This document shows positions 12,169-22,304 of a DNA stretch of 64,000 bases, piece by piece. The translations under genes and the position numbers were made by a program. This DNA comes from Ampullaceana balthica (Eukaryota > Mollusca > Gastropoda > Lymnaeidae). Positions within the stretch are counted from its first letter, which is position 1, and every line of letters starts with the position of its first letter. The notes below the pieces were generated by a model. It was given only the letters and a program-made list of their open reading frames with translations. It was not told the origin of the DNA and made no database searches. The stretch is from contig CALYLW010000167.1 of assembly GCA_944989445.1 (NCBI GenBank), positions 186,001 through 250,000 of the forward strand. The letters are read 5' to 3'.

Positions 12169-12864
12169 ATATTAAGCAATATACATAAATATATATATAT
12201 ACATATATATATATCTATATCTCTATATATATAAGACGCATTTGTTGTCTGTCCGTCGTCTGTCTGTTCCCTTATAACTCAAGATCCAGACAACCAAATA
12301 ACGTGAAATTTGGTACACGTACACAAAATTATACCGGAAAGGTTATTAAACAGGTTTCGTTCCATATATATAAGATACTGGGGGCTGGGGGCCCAAAATG
12401 TAGTTTTTCCCTATATGAGCTATATAAAATAAAAATTATTGAAAATTAAGACGTAAAAATATTAAACATTTTGGTGTCGAGATTAACAAGATGGCGTTTA
12501 TTGCCATAAAATAATGTGATGTGACGTCATAGTTTGAGTTCATATTAATTTGTAAATAGGAAACAAAGTGAAAAGAGCAGTTATTATTTTAATTGTTAAT
12601 ATACCGCTGTGGGTGTGCGTTTAAGTATTTGTGTGCACATGTGTGAATCAGTGAGTGTGTGTGTTTTTTGTTGTGAACTAAATGTTATGAAATGGTTTAT
12701 TTTTATGTCTGTTAATGTTGCGCCTCTAACAAGATTACGTATATATTTTTATAAAATTTGTTTGCAAATTACATATTTTTTTACTTTACACTGTTTCTTT
12801 TTTGTATATTCTATATGTATTTTATCCAGTCGTCCGATCAACCTTTTTCCTTTTATCGGCGAGG

Positions 12865-13825
12865 GTAGGAGTCAATAATATCGTCCATCCCTGGGTGGCA
12901 TAAACACTGTAGCTAAGCAACTGTGTTTATACTTTTTGCATAACTTAAACGAAACCAGCAGGGCACATTTTAAGCTCAAACATTGCGTTTCGAAATGTTT
13001 CTTTAAAACAAATAAACCCCATACAACAGAAAAATGAATTATATAAATTATCACTTACTGGGGGCGGGGCCAAAATGTATTTTTTTTCCGTATATTTAAA
13101 ACTGACTCAAAACTAATTCTCCAACCTCCCGTGAGGGTAGAAGCATGAAACTTTTGGGAACTTGCCAAATACACTATTATGACGATAATTGGTGAAAAAT
13201 AATGTAAACATTTCCACTCATGGGTGGCCGGGTGCCCCAAAACCGGTTTTTCCTTATATGGGCTATATAAAACTGAATCAACACCAATTCCTCATATTCC
13301 CGAGTAGGTAGAAGCATGAAAATTTGGAAAGTCGTTGAGTACCCTCCCGCAATGGTAACAGTCGAAAAAAGTATAAAGTTATCACTAACTGGGTAGGGGG
13401 GTGGGCGGGGGCCCAAACGTAGTTTTTTCTTAAATGAGCTATATAAATCAGGCTCATCATTAAATCTCCTATTTCCTGTGTAGGTAGAAGCATGAAACTT
13501 TGTGAAGTTGTTATATACCCTCCCAAAATGGTAACTGGCGAAACATTAATAAAAATTATCACTCACTGGGTGGTCAGAGGCCTGAATGTAGTTTTTTTTC
13601 ATATATCAAACTGACTCATCGATAATTCTCCAAATTACCATGTAAGTAGAAGAATGAAACTTTTGGAAGATTTTGAGTACCCTCGCGCGATGGTAACATG
13701 CGAAAAAAATATATAAAATTATTACTCACTAGGGGTATCCAACTTCCCGTGTAAATAGGAGCATGAAACTTTGGGAAGTTGTTGAGTACTCTCCCGCAAT
13801 GATAACATACGAAAAAAAATTATAT
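12865..13825 (+). repeat. Degenerate about 170-bp tandem repeats inside the Helitron
   Basis: A block with TAGAAGCATGAAACTTTTGG, TTGAGTACCCTCCCGCAATG and a GGGGGC-CCAAA-GTAGTTTTT segment recurs about five times (near 13140, 13310, 13485, 13645 and 13757). Spacing varies. The blocks resemble the Helitron's own leader (GGGGCCCAAAATGTAGTTTT at 12385), so the leader appears to have been tandemly amplified. Confidence 0.7.
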
Positions 13826-13829
13826 AAAA

Positions 13830-15557
13830 TCCAGGCAGATCAGGTCCGCCACAGAGTTCCCAGAGCAGCTGAAACAGCTGAGCAAAGAAACTCCAGGCAT
13901 GTGCTGTTCCAGTGGTAAAGTCAAACTGCCCCCAATTCTAAAGCCACCAGAACCATTGTGCATTCTGTTGAATGGTGAAACTGCACAATCAAAGGACTTT
14001 GTGAAACTTATTAGACTATTCAATAATATGTTTGCCGTGACTTCCTTCAAGTCTAATGTTGTCGTGAATAACGGGTGGACACCAACATTCAAGGTCCAAG
14101 GCCAAGTGTACCACCATGCTGGACCTCTTCATCCAGTCAATGCTGTAGACAGCAAATATCTCCAGATTTACTTCTTGGGAGAAGATGAGCAAGTGCAAAG
14201 ACGACTGGATTTGCTTGACAGTCCTGTTGACAGAAACATTGTCCTCAAACTGCAAAGAATGCTGCATCAGCATAACAGCTATGTGAGGTCATTTAAAATG
14301 GCTGCTGAGATTATGGATAACACTCAAGTGGACTACAAAATCAAAATTTCCGGCAAAGCACCATTAAAGGAACACAAAGGCAGATTCAATGCACCATCTG
14401 TTAGTGAAGTGGCATCATGATTGCTGGAGAGCTAGGTGATCGTAGAGACATTGTGCTGCATTCAAGAAGTTGCTCACAAATGCCACTTCAAAGGATTCAA
14501 GACACTCACAGGTCATATGATCCACTTCAGTATCCTCTGCTATTTGTTAGAGGAGAAGATGGCTATGATTTGAACATAAAAGATGTAAACAAGGCCACAA
14601 GCAATGACTACTATGCATATCGCATGATGCAAAGAGTCAACGAATTTAATACACTCCTCAGATGCCCGCGCCTTTTCCAGCAATACATAGTGGATATGTA
14701 TGCTAAGGTTGAGAATGAGAGATTGCGTTTCATCAGACTCAACCAAACAAAACTTAGAGCTGAGGACTATGGTGTACTATTAGAGGCAGTAAGGAATGAC
14801 AACAATGTGACTTCTGAAAATCTTGGCAAATTAGTGGTGCTGCCTTCATCCTTCAGTGGAGGGCCCCGTTACATGCATGAATATGCACAGGATGGAATGA
14901 CCTATGTACGTCATAGAAACACAAGCATCAAGTAGATTTGCAATTATGTTACCAAGGGAAGTGATGCAGCCATGTTTACTGTTGCAAATGAAATGCCGAA
15001 CAGGCTTGATGGGGTTACCAATTAATTATCAACAAGGACGATACATTAGTAGCAGTGAGGCAGTGTGGCGCCTGCTTAACTTTCCCATCCATCAAAGGTA
15101 TCCAACAGTTGTTCACTTGGCAGTACATCTTGAAGGAGGCCAAGGAGTATACTATAAACCAGGACAGCCAACAGCACATTTGACAGACACTCCAACAAAG
15201 ACTACATTAACAGCGTTTTTTTGATCTCTGCAAAACAGATCCTCTTGCAAAAACATTGCTGTATTCTGAAGTGCCTAGACATTTTCGCTGGGATGCCAGT
15301 CAAAAGGTCTGGCAAATCCGAAAAAAGGTATACCTCTTGCAGACTTCCCGAGATATGTGACAGACAATGCCTTGGGAAGAGTGTACACTGTGCATCCTCA
15401 CAACAGAGAAGCATTTCACATGCGCCTCCTGCTGCACCATATTCGGGGACCTATTTCATTTGAAGATCTCAAAACTGTTATTGTGAAAGATGAGGATGGT
15501 GACATCCTTGAAATTAAGCCATGCAGCACATACACTGTTAAATGTACCATTTTATAG
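13830..15557 (+). pseudogene. Helitron replicase (Rep/helicase) relic
   Basis: Ordered blocks of the Helitron replicase N-terminal half are readable: KETPGMCCSSGKVKLP, then LYQIYFLG-like sequence near 14155, then YRMMQRVNEFNTLL, LFQQYIVDMYAKVENERL and GGPRYMHEYAQDGMTYV. After about 14920 the text jumps to GRYISSSEAVWRLLNFPIHQ, TVVHLAVHLEGGQGVYY and, in other frames, VPRHFRWDASQKVWQIRKK and NALGRVYTVHPHN. The segment that should hold the HUH nuclease (between YMHEYAQD and GRYISSSEAV) and the whole helicase domain are absent. With several frameshifts this copy cannot transpose by itself. Confidence 0.88.
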
Positions 15558-15639
15558 CATGCAAGTAAACAGTTAGTTGTGTACGCTTCTACAGAAAACC
15601 TTATTTTAAACCCGGGCGAAGCCGGGTACTTGCCCCTAG

Positions 15640-16470
15640 TCTATATATATAAGACGCATTTGTTGTCTGTCTGGTTGTCTGTCTGTTCCCTCATAACTCG
15701 AGATCCAGACAACCAAATAACGTGAAATTTGGTACACGTACACAAAATTATACCGGAAAGGTTATTAAACAGGTTTCGTTCCTTACATATAAGATACTGG
15801 GGCCCGGGGGCCCAAAATGTAGTTTTTCCCTATATGAGCTATATAAAATAAAAATTATTGAAAATTAAGACGTAAAATAATGACGCAAATTAATAAACAT
15901 TTTGGTGTCGAGATTAACAAGAAGGCGATTATCGCCATAAAATAATTTTTTTGTTGTTGTTGCTTTGTTGTTGTTGCTTTTGTTGTTTTGTTGTTGTAGT
16001 TGTTGTTTTGTTGTTGTTGCTTTGTTATTGTTGTTGTTGTAGTTGTTGTTTTGTTGTTGTTTTGTTGTTGATTTTTTTGTTGATGTTTTGTTTTTGTAGT
16101 TGTTGCTGTTGTTGTTTTTGTTGTTGTTGCTGTTGTTGTTGCTGTTGTTGTTGCTGTTGTTGTTGCTTTGTTGTTGTTGCTGTTGTTGTTGTAGTTGTTT
16201 TATTGTTGTTTTGTTGTTGTTTTTTGTTGTTGTTGTTTTGTTTTTGTTGTTTTGTTGCTGTTGCTGTTGTTGGTTTTGTCGTTGTTGCTGTTGTTGTTGC
16301 TGTTGTTGTTGTAGTTGTTGTTTTGTTTTTGTTGCTTTGTTGTTGTTGCTGTTGTTGTTGTAGTTGTTGTTTGTTTTTGTTGTTTGTTTTTGTTGTTTTG
16401 TTGCTGTTGTTGTTTTTGTTGTTGTTGCTGCTGTTGTTAAACCCGGGAGAAGCCGGGTACTTGCCCCTAG
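15640..16470 (+). mobile_element. Non-autonomous Helitron joined head to tail
   Basis: It starts TCTATATATATAAGACGCAT immediately after the CTAG of the preceding Helitron. It shares about 220 bp of 5' leader with it and ends with hairpin CCCGGGAGAAGCCGGG and CTAG at 16467-16470, followed by T. All coding sequence has been replaced by a TTG-rich tract. Confidence 0.9.
15946..16437. repeat. (TTG)n-type imperfect microsatellite
   Basis: About 490 bp of TTG units mixed with TTTTG, CTG and TAG units. It gives low-complexity open frames (poly-Leu, Cys or Val) that are not genes. Confidence 0.95.
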
Positions 16471-16950
16471 TATATATATATTATTGAGTGGTGGCTATGA
16501 ATAGTTAGTTTGGTTGTTGCTAATTACTTCACAATTAACACAAACAAGTAAATGAAATGCAGGTTGGTCGCGAGGACTATAGTTTGTATAATATTAATTA
16601 GAATATTCTCTGAGGTTAGCACAGTAACTGACATCTAAGTATTTGAACAAGGGAAACAGTGTACAGTTCTATTACAGCCTATACTATCCCTGCAAAGCTA
16701 GCTAAGCACTGATCTCCGATATCGTTCTACGGTGTTATTCTCCGGTCTTCTCCTCCGGTGTTATTCTCCGGTCTTGTTCTCTCTAAATACACTAAACTCT
16801 CGCCTTATATCTTCGGTTTCCCTCGAGGTGTCAAAGTTTAATCTATTAACCTTCGACCCTTAATTTTCACCCCACGAATTCATTCCCGGGGATATCCGTG
16901 ACTTTCTTTACAAGTCACAATGATAAATAACTGTTGTCTTCCCTACAACG
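16471..16950. other. Spacer with short duplicated CTCCGGT blocks
   Basis: Around 16728-16775, TACGGTGTTATTCTCCGGTC-type blocks are repeated. The rest is unrecognised. Confidence 0.4.
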
Positions 16951-17236
16951 CGGTGGTCGAGTGGCAGCGCACTGGACTGTCGTACCGATGATCACGGGTT
17001 CGAATCCGTGTGAAGGCAAGGGTTTGTTCCCGGGGCCTAGGGCGTCCCTGAGTCACCCCGCTCCGAATGGGTACCTAACACTACATGTAGTTAGGCGGCT
17101 GGGTAATGCGTGGAACCCACAAAGCCGTGGCCTGTGAATGCTGCATCACTTGCCAACAGATCATCTGTCATGGTCTGTGGACGCAACTATCTTCTGCATA
17201 GAAGGAGCGTCTGTATAGATAAGATAAGATAAGATA
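16951..17236 (+). mobile_element. tRNA-derived SINE, copy 1
   Basis: The head has a tRNA-like A box (TGGTCGAGTGGCAGCGCACT) and B box (GGGTTCGAATCC), the pol III internal promoter. A body follows with CCGAATGGGTACCTAACACT and GGCGGCTGGGTAATGCGTGG. The tail is CTTCTGCATAGAAGGAGCGT followed by GATAA units. Two near-identical copies lie at 56781 and 58008. No clear target duplication was seen here. Confidence 0.93.
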
Positions 17237-17239
17237 ACC

Positions 17240-17640
17240 ACCGCCCATTAAAAGCTGACCCATCGACCAGACGTGAGGTGTTAGGTGTGTTCCCCACGTT
17301 CCGTGGTCCATTCAGAGTTCATTGATACAACAGGGTGGCCGCCGGGCGCGAGCGCATAGGCGTATTCCCACGTCCTACGTCCGACTCAGAATTCATTGAT
17401 ACGATTTATGCGCATCTGACCACCCAACATTGGCGTGGCCGCAACTGAGCGTGAAGTCAAGCACGTGACTTTCCTTTTCAAGCAACAATGATGTATATAC
17501 ACCAATTAATAGCTCACCCCTCGACCAGACGTGCGGTTTGCATTGATACAATGGCGTGGCCGCTTGATAGATTTATGAGCCTCTGGCCATCCAGCATCGG
17601 CGTGGGCTTACTGTAACATGCTTAACTATGATGCATCTTA
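17240..17640. repeat. Degenerate repeat interrupted by SINE copy 1
   Basis: Blocks CCCATCGACCAGACGTG (about 17260) and CCCCTCGACCAGACGTGCGG (about 17516), each followed by CATTGATAC, GGCGTGGCCGC and CATC-GGCGTGG motifs, recur. The leading ACTTTCTTTACAAGTCACAA at 16902 matches ACTTTCCTTTTCAAGCAACA at 17470. The SINE therefore landed in one unit of an older tandem repeat. Confidence 0.5.
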
Positions 17641-18190
17641 TTTACTGTAGGCACCCTAAAATTCTGAACACACTGCCATATATATATTACATATATATAT
17701 ATTATATAATTTGCACTTAAATAACTTTACTAGGCCAATTTAATGACATACTGATAATTAAATTATTGATTATTAAGAGTTTTTTTTATTTACTTGAAGT
17801 CTTTTATATTCAGTAAATAGTAAAGTTGAAATAAAGAATAGGCCTGCTGCCAAGGTTTAAGAAAGGATACAACTATGAAAGAGGATCAACTATAATTTGT
17901 TATTAAGTTTGGTTTATAATAAATATACTAATACTATTTATTATTACTGTTAACAGTGCTAGAAGTAGCCGTGTAAATAAAAAACCAATTATAATTATTA
18001 TTGCTAAAGTAAATTCTAAATTGTCTTAGTCATGTAATAATTACTTTTTTAATATCATCTGAAGTAGCGGTACATTTTATAATAATCTGGATTGAAATTT
18101 ACAATTTGTAATCATCTTATTTATTTGTACAATATTTTACAAACAATTTCAATAGTTTATTTTAAATTATTTCCATGTTTAAAAATAGAC
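17641..18190. other. AT-rich spacer, nothing recognised
   Basis: No open frame or structured element was supported. Confidence 0.5.
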
Positions 18191-18194
18191 CCCC

Positions 18195-18335
18195 CCCCCT
18201 TTTTTTTTCCAGTCCATGACGGACTATGGGGCAAGTGAAGTAGCGTTCACATGTTTTATTTAGCCACCACTAACCAGCAAGGGATTGTGTGAATAGCACA
18301 TTGACCCCGGGGGCCTTGCCAGCACCGAGAAAATT
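18195..18335 (-). mobile_element. Truncated SINE, second family
   Basis: Shares GGGCAAGTGAAGTAGCGTTC and CTTGCCAGCACCGAGA with the copy at 9570-9775 but lacks the tRNA-like head. Orientation is the same (minus). Confidence 0.5.
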
Positions 18336-18589
18336 AGAGAATGAAAAATGATTGGGAATCTTAACCGGAACCCCATGAAAACAACGAAGAAAATACGATC
18401 AGTGCCATTTTTTTAAAAGACGTTGAGGGGGTGATGACGTTTTGGAACTTCTACTAGTTCCCAGCAAAGTGTAAGCTGACAATGTTGATGTTTTTAATCA
18501 ATCAAATACAATGCTTAATTCATTTTTGAAGGTTTCAATAACTACAAAAAAATTATATAAGACATTTACAGCTTACCGGGTCGTAAATG

Positions 18590-18950
18590 TGAAGAACAAA
18601 ATTCCAATGTTTACATCCACTCAGATAAGTGAGAGTCACCGGAAGACATAAATGTGACGTATTTGATGACTAAATTATATTATTTTTAGAAAACTGTGAC
18701 GTACAACACGAAATTCAGAGGAACACCTTTAGCGAACCGTTCATTGCGCAGAAAGGTTTGTCAGTCAATTTTCGTTGTAAGTTAAATTTTTTAACTTTTT
18801 TGTTACGTCACTTGAATAATTGTCCGAATATATATCTACGCGCACAGCATCGGCATTAAAAAAAAATCAAGCGTTGCTGACGGGGCCCCCCTATCCGTTG
18901 AGGCCCCTGAATAAATTCCTTGATTCATCCCCTGGCGCCGGCCCTGACAC
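18590..18950. repeat. Dispersed repeat and possible hAT-like end
   Basis: 18590-18790 matches 3170-3345 (CACCGGAAGACATA, GACGTATTTGATGAC, AGCGAACCGTTCATT). It is followed by a GC-rich end with CCCCTGGCGCCGGCCCTG at about 18930. Read in reverse, that gives a CAGGGCCGGCGCC-type terminus. Confidence 0.45.
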
Positions 18951-19571
18951 CTGTTTCCTAAAACATACACACTAAATACTTGCCACCCACCTCTCCTGGG
19001 AAAAAAACAAACTTTTGTAAATACTTCAAGAATTTTGACCTTTTTACTGCACGAGTGTCAGACAAGGAAAAAAATATTGAACTTATTGAACATACAAAAT
19101 CACCCAGTTAGTTGCACTAGGTAATATGATATCATGCCAAAAACTTGCGCACGTACATTGAAATTATATTTGTATGTATAATTTTGAACTTGAAACGATA
19201 CATTTTAATTAAAACACTGATTTATCTTCGTGAAATAAGTTTTCCTCATGGAGACATTTGAAAAATCTTTTTTTTTAATATAATAAATGTGAATAAAAAC
19301 ATACAAATGCGAGTTTATTAATAATGTAAATAGCAGAATTGTGATATTTTCAATCAAGAGAGATAATAGTTTGATTGATTCGTTTGCAACAATTAGACTT
19401 TTGTAACGTTTACGTGAGGAAACATCTCTGAACTATTTGACAAACTCATTAATTTCGTGTTTTAGACTTTGAGTCAATATTTTAATGACTATTTCCATAG
19501 TCGTACTTGAACCACAAACCATTCAACTCGTGTTAATATTTCATCATGCACTGAGTCCAAAACTAAAGGGG
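18951..19571. other. AT-rich spacer, nothing recognised
   Basis: No coding or repeat structure was supported. Confidence 0.5.
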
Positions 19572-19924
19572 AATCCTACCCATAATAAAAAGAACCCGTA
19601 AAAAATCAAGTTTTTGACTGTAAATCCTTTATGTACGAGACATAACTAAAGGAATGTTCATTATAATACGCACCGTGACACTCTATCTCTAAATTTTAAC
19701 ATGATACATAAAGATAAATAAAATAATCTAAAAATTCAATAATTTAATTACATTACATGTGATCGATCTGAAATTTTGATACATCGTTTTTATTATCGGC
19801 ACGAGTCTGCCTGCATAATTTCAGCTCGCGAGCTTACGAGGGTTAAAAATCGATCCAAAGTTTTTTCGACAAACAAACAAGCAAGCAAGTACTCAGACAC
19901 CACGAGTTAATATAAAGGATTTAA
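19572..19924 (-). mobile_element. Family A-related element, 0.35 kb
   Basis: In reverse orientation it carries the family A end blocks. AACCCGTAAAAAATCAAGTT and TTGACTGTAAATCCTTTATG are at the left; GTTAATATAAAGGATTT is at the right. The interior (GATCGATCTGAAATTTTGAT) also matches family A. It is a diverged subfamily with AAAGGATTT instead of AAGGGATTT. Confidence 0.65.
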
Positions 19925-20050
19925 ATAAAAATAAGCCGTAAAAAACAAGTTTTGGGCTATAAATCCTTTATGTACGAGACATAACTAAAAGAATGTTTAT
20001 TATAATACGCAGCGCAAGACCATTCTAAAAGCACCTCATCTAGTATTTTT
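19925..20050 (-). mobile_element. Truncated family A-related element, tandem to the previous one
   Basis: AAGCCGTAAAAAACAAGTTT and CTATAAATCCTTTATGTACG begin directly after the preceding copy. The rest is missing. This is again a head-to-tail arrangement. Confidence 0.55.
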
Positions 20051-21213
20051 TTTAATATCTATATATATACACGCGTCTTTCAATATAAGTTGTTCAAGGA
20101 TTTTCTCTGCAATAACAAAATTAAATTTTAAAAAAATTAAAGAGGTGTCGGCATGTTGAATGACACACCTCGCAGCCGCTGAAACCATTACAAACCCGCT
20201 CTCTCCCATTCACTTTTGTTTCTTGTGTTCGTTATCATGTGTAACTGTGTAGACCTAGCAACAACAAAAAACTGATTGTAATAAGACGTACAAAGTTATC
20301 AGCATTTAAAGTTAATAAATTCAATAGTTACTGGCTCCGCATGGCGGACATTAGCATTCAAGCTGCTGGGCCCGTATGACCTGACTGAACGTTACGTCAT
20401 TGTTTTTGACGTTTTGTTTGAATGTTCAGTTTAAACAAATGAAAGGTTTTTTTTAATTATCAATTTTTTTCCTAAACGAAGCGGATCTTTCTTAATTTTA
20501 ACTAAATGATTGAACCCAAAATGAATCTGATCAGAAATGGTTAGGGTTAGGTATGATGGTCTTTAAAGCGAAAGCCGTGAACATAAATGATGAATGAACA
20601 GAACCCCCCCCCTTTCCCGGCGCAGATTGTGTGTGGCCTTGACCTTGGGCCTACCATACCCTCAGTGACCAGCCGTAGATAATCCCTGCAGAGGTCAAGA
20701 CGTCATCACACATTCATTGACACCTCTCTGTCTCCCCCGACATGTGCGTCAGTCACGCGCGTGTTACGCAAGTCCACGGCTTTGCCGTCTACGACATTTA
20801 GGAACTGGGTTATTTTCTGGGGGCTCCCTGACCTGGTTCACACGGTGTGATGACAATATCATGGATAGGAGAGATTCATGCATGGCTCCAACACGCTGCT
20901 TGGAAATTTGACAGATAGGTCCGCTAGTTGCTTTGAAATTCTTCGGGTTTTTTTCCACGTTTAAGAGAAGGGGGCAGGGGGGGGGGAATAAGGTATCGTG
21001 GTTGAACAGACGTTCCATAAAACCTGGAAGTCTGAGCTACGACCAGACTACTACTGGCCGCGTCCTAACGACGTGTAGAATCTAAGTTTGGTTTGCAGAC
21101 TACCTTCCAAGTTGTCGTCAAGTTTTCTTTTCGACATTTCACAAGTTTTGTAAGTTGTTTTATTCATTTAGTTTACTGTACATGAAATCCATCTTATCTA
21201 AGTTTTAAATTTT
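20051..21213. other. Spacer with a GC-richer, low-copy-looking block
   Basis: 20590-21060 is less AT-rich than its surroundings, contains CpGs (CACGCGCGTGTTACGC at 20755) and shows no repeat structure. It could be an upstream promoter or untranslated exon of a gene, but no splice or coding evidence supports this. Confidence 0.3.
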
Positions 21214-22027
21214 TAAAACCCGTTAAAAAACAAGTTTTTGACTATAAATCCTTTATATACGAGACATAAATAAAAGAATGTTCATTATAATACGCAGCAC
21301 ACGACAATCCAAAAATCCAAAAGTTTAGTTATGAAGTCCAAGTAACTTATCCTTGTATGATAAATACGAAAGATTCCTGAAATGTACACAAAGTATGTAT
21401 ATAATATTTTTTTACAGTGCTAATCACCACACGATTTTTAAAGTAATTTTAGAAAGCAGCGCACCAAATTACTGCACCCCAAAAAATAACTCTTTGAGTC
21501 AGTCAGCACTGTTTACAACACAAATGCTGACGTCATAGGTTCGTGCGTTGTTTGGTTAATGTTAATCTGGAAACCAAAAGGATTATGATTTAGCGTTAGG
21601 CCACAGTCAGCGATAATTGAGCGTAAATATAGATAGGATGGTGTTTAATAAAATGCGCACCGATCGGGAATATATTTTTAAAAAATATAGTCCATATAAT
21701 ACGCACCGAATCGCGCAACGCGACAGTATTAATTAAAAAAGGTCGTTCAATATAATACGCACCTCGACACTCAATCTAAAAAAAAATAACTTGATACATA
21801 GAGATAAATAAAATAATCTAAAAATTTAATAATTAAATAACAGTAGGCCTTCATGCGATCGATCTGAAATTTTGATACATTGTTTTTATCATCGACACGA
21901 AACTGCCTGCAAAATTTCAGCTCGCTAGCTTAAGAGGAATTTGGTTTAAAATCGATCCAAAGTTTTTTCGACAAACAAACAAGCAAGCAACCAAACAGAC
22001 ACCACGAATTAATATAAAGGATTTAAA
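21214..22027 (-). mobile_element. Family A-related element interrupted by another repeat
   Basis: The left end (AACCCGTTAAAAAACAAGTT, CTATAAATCCTTTATATACG) and right end (GAATTAATATAAAGGATTT at about 22007-22025) are family A-like. About 21325-21660 contains blocks of the 7150-7990 repeat (GCTAATCACCACACGATTTT). The insertion is inferred from these matches. Confidence 0.5.
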
Positions 22028-22031
22028 AACA

Positions 22032-22271
22032 GTGCTACTCTTCTCCCTTCTGTCTGTCTACTCACCAAGTTTTCAGCTACGCTCTTCTGCAGACACACGC
22101 ATTCTCTGTTTTCCTAAGACACGAACTAAAACCTTTGGCGAAAGGTCATTCTCTTTTTGTGCAGCCAAACAATGGAATTCTCTACCATTACACATCCGTA
22201 GTATTTCAGCTACTAAGTCCTTCAAGACGGCTCGTAAGACACATCTTTTCAAAATTTATTTTCAAAATTAA
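22032..22271 (+). pseudogene. Non-LTR retrotransposon ORF2 C-terminal fragment
   Basis: The frame reads LRSSADTRILCFPKTRTKTF, GERSFSFCAAKQWNSLPLHI and SFKTARKTHLFKIYF before a stop. The FGxRSF-x-WNSLPxxIR-x-SFK-x-LKTHLF pattern is the well-known C-terminal tail of LINE reverse transcriptase polyproteins. The reverse transcriptase itself is absent (5' truncation or loss). The 3' tail of this LINE continues at 24097 after an insertion. Confidence 0.85.
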
Positions 22272-22304
22272 TGGAACAACATTTCTTTTTAATGATTAAC
22301 GGAG

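Larger units (their letters stand above)
12222..15639 (+). mobile_element. Helitron, 3.4 kb, internally deleted
   Basis: The 5' end is TC followed by TATATATATAAGACGCATTT (12222). The 3' end has a hairpin CCCGGGCGAAGCCGGG, a short spacer and CTAG at 15636-15639. This is the standard Helitron architecture. It carries a broken replicase (13830-15557). A second Helitron starts at the very next base. The first 220 bp are shared with that second copy. The 5' coordinate could be two bases earlier because the flank is also TC-rich. Confidence 0.9.

Noticed and set aside
15951..16487. Poly-Leu/Cys/Val open frame
   Set aside because: Low-complexity TTG tract inside a Helitron.
16934..17137. Small open frame over the SINE (also at 56723)
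   Set aside because: Recurs with the SINE sequence; it is a by-product of the repeat.
20764..21018. 84-codon minus-strand open frame
   Set aside because: No recognisable motif or splice context; likely chance in a less AT-rich block.
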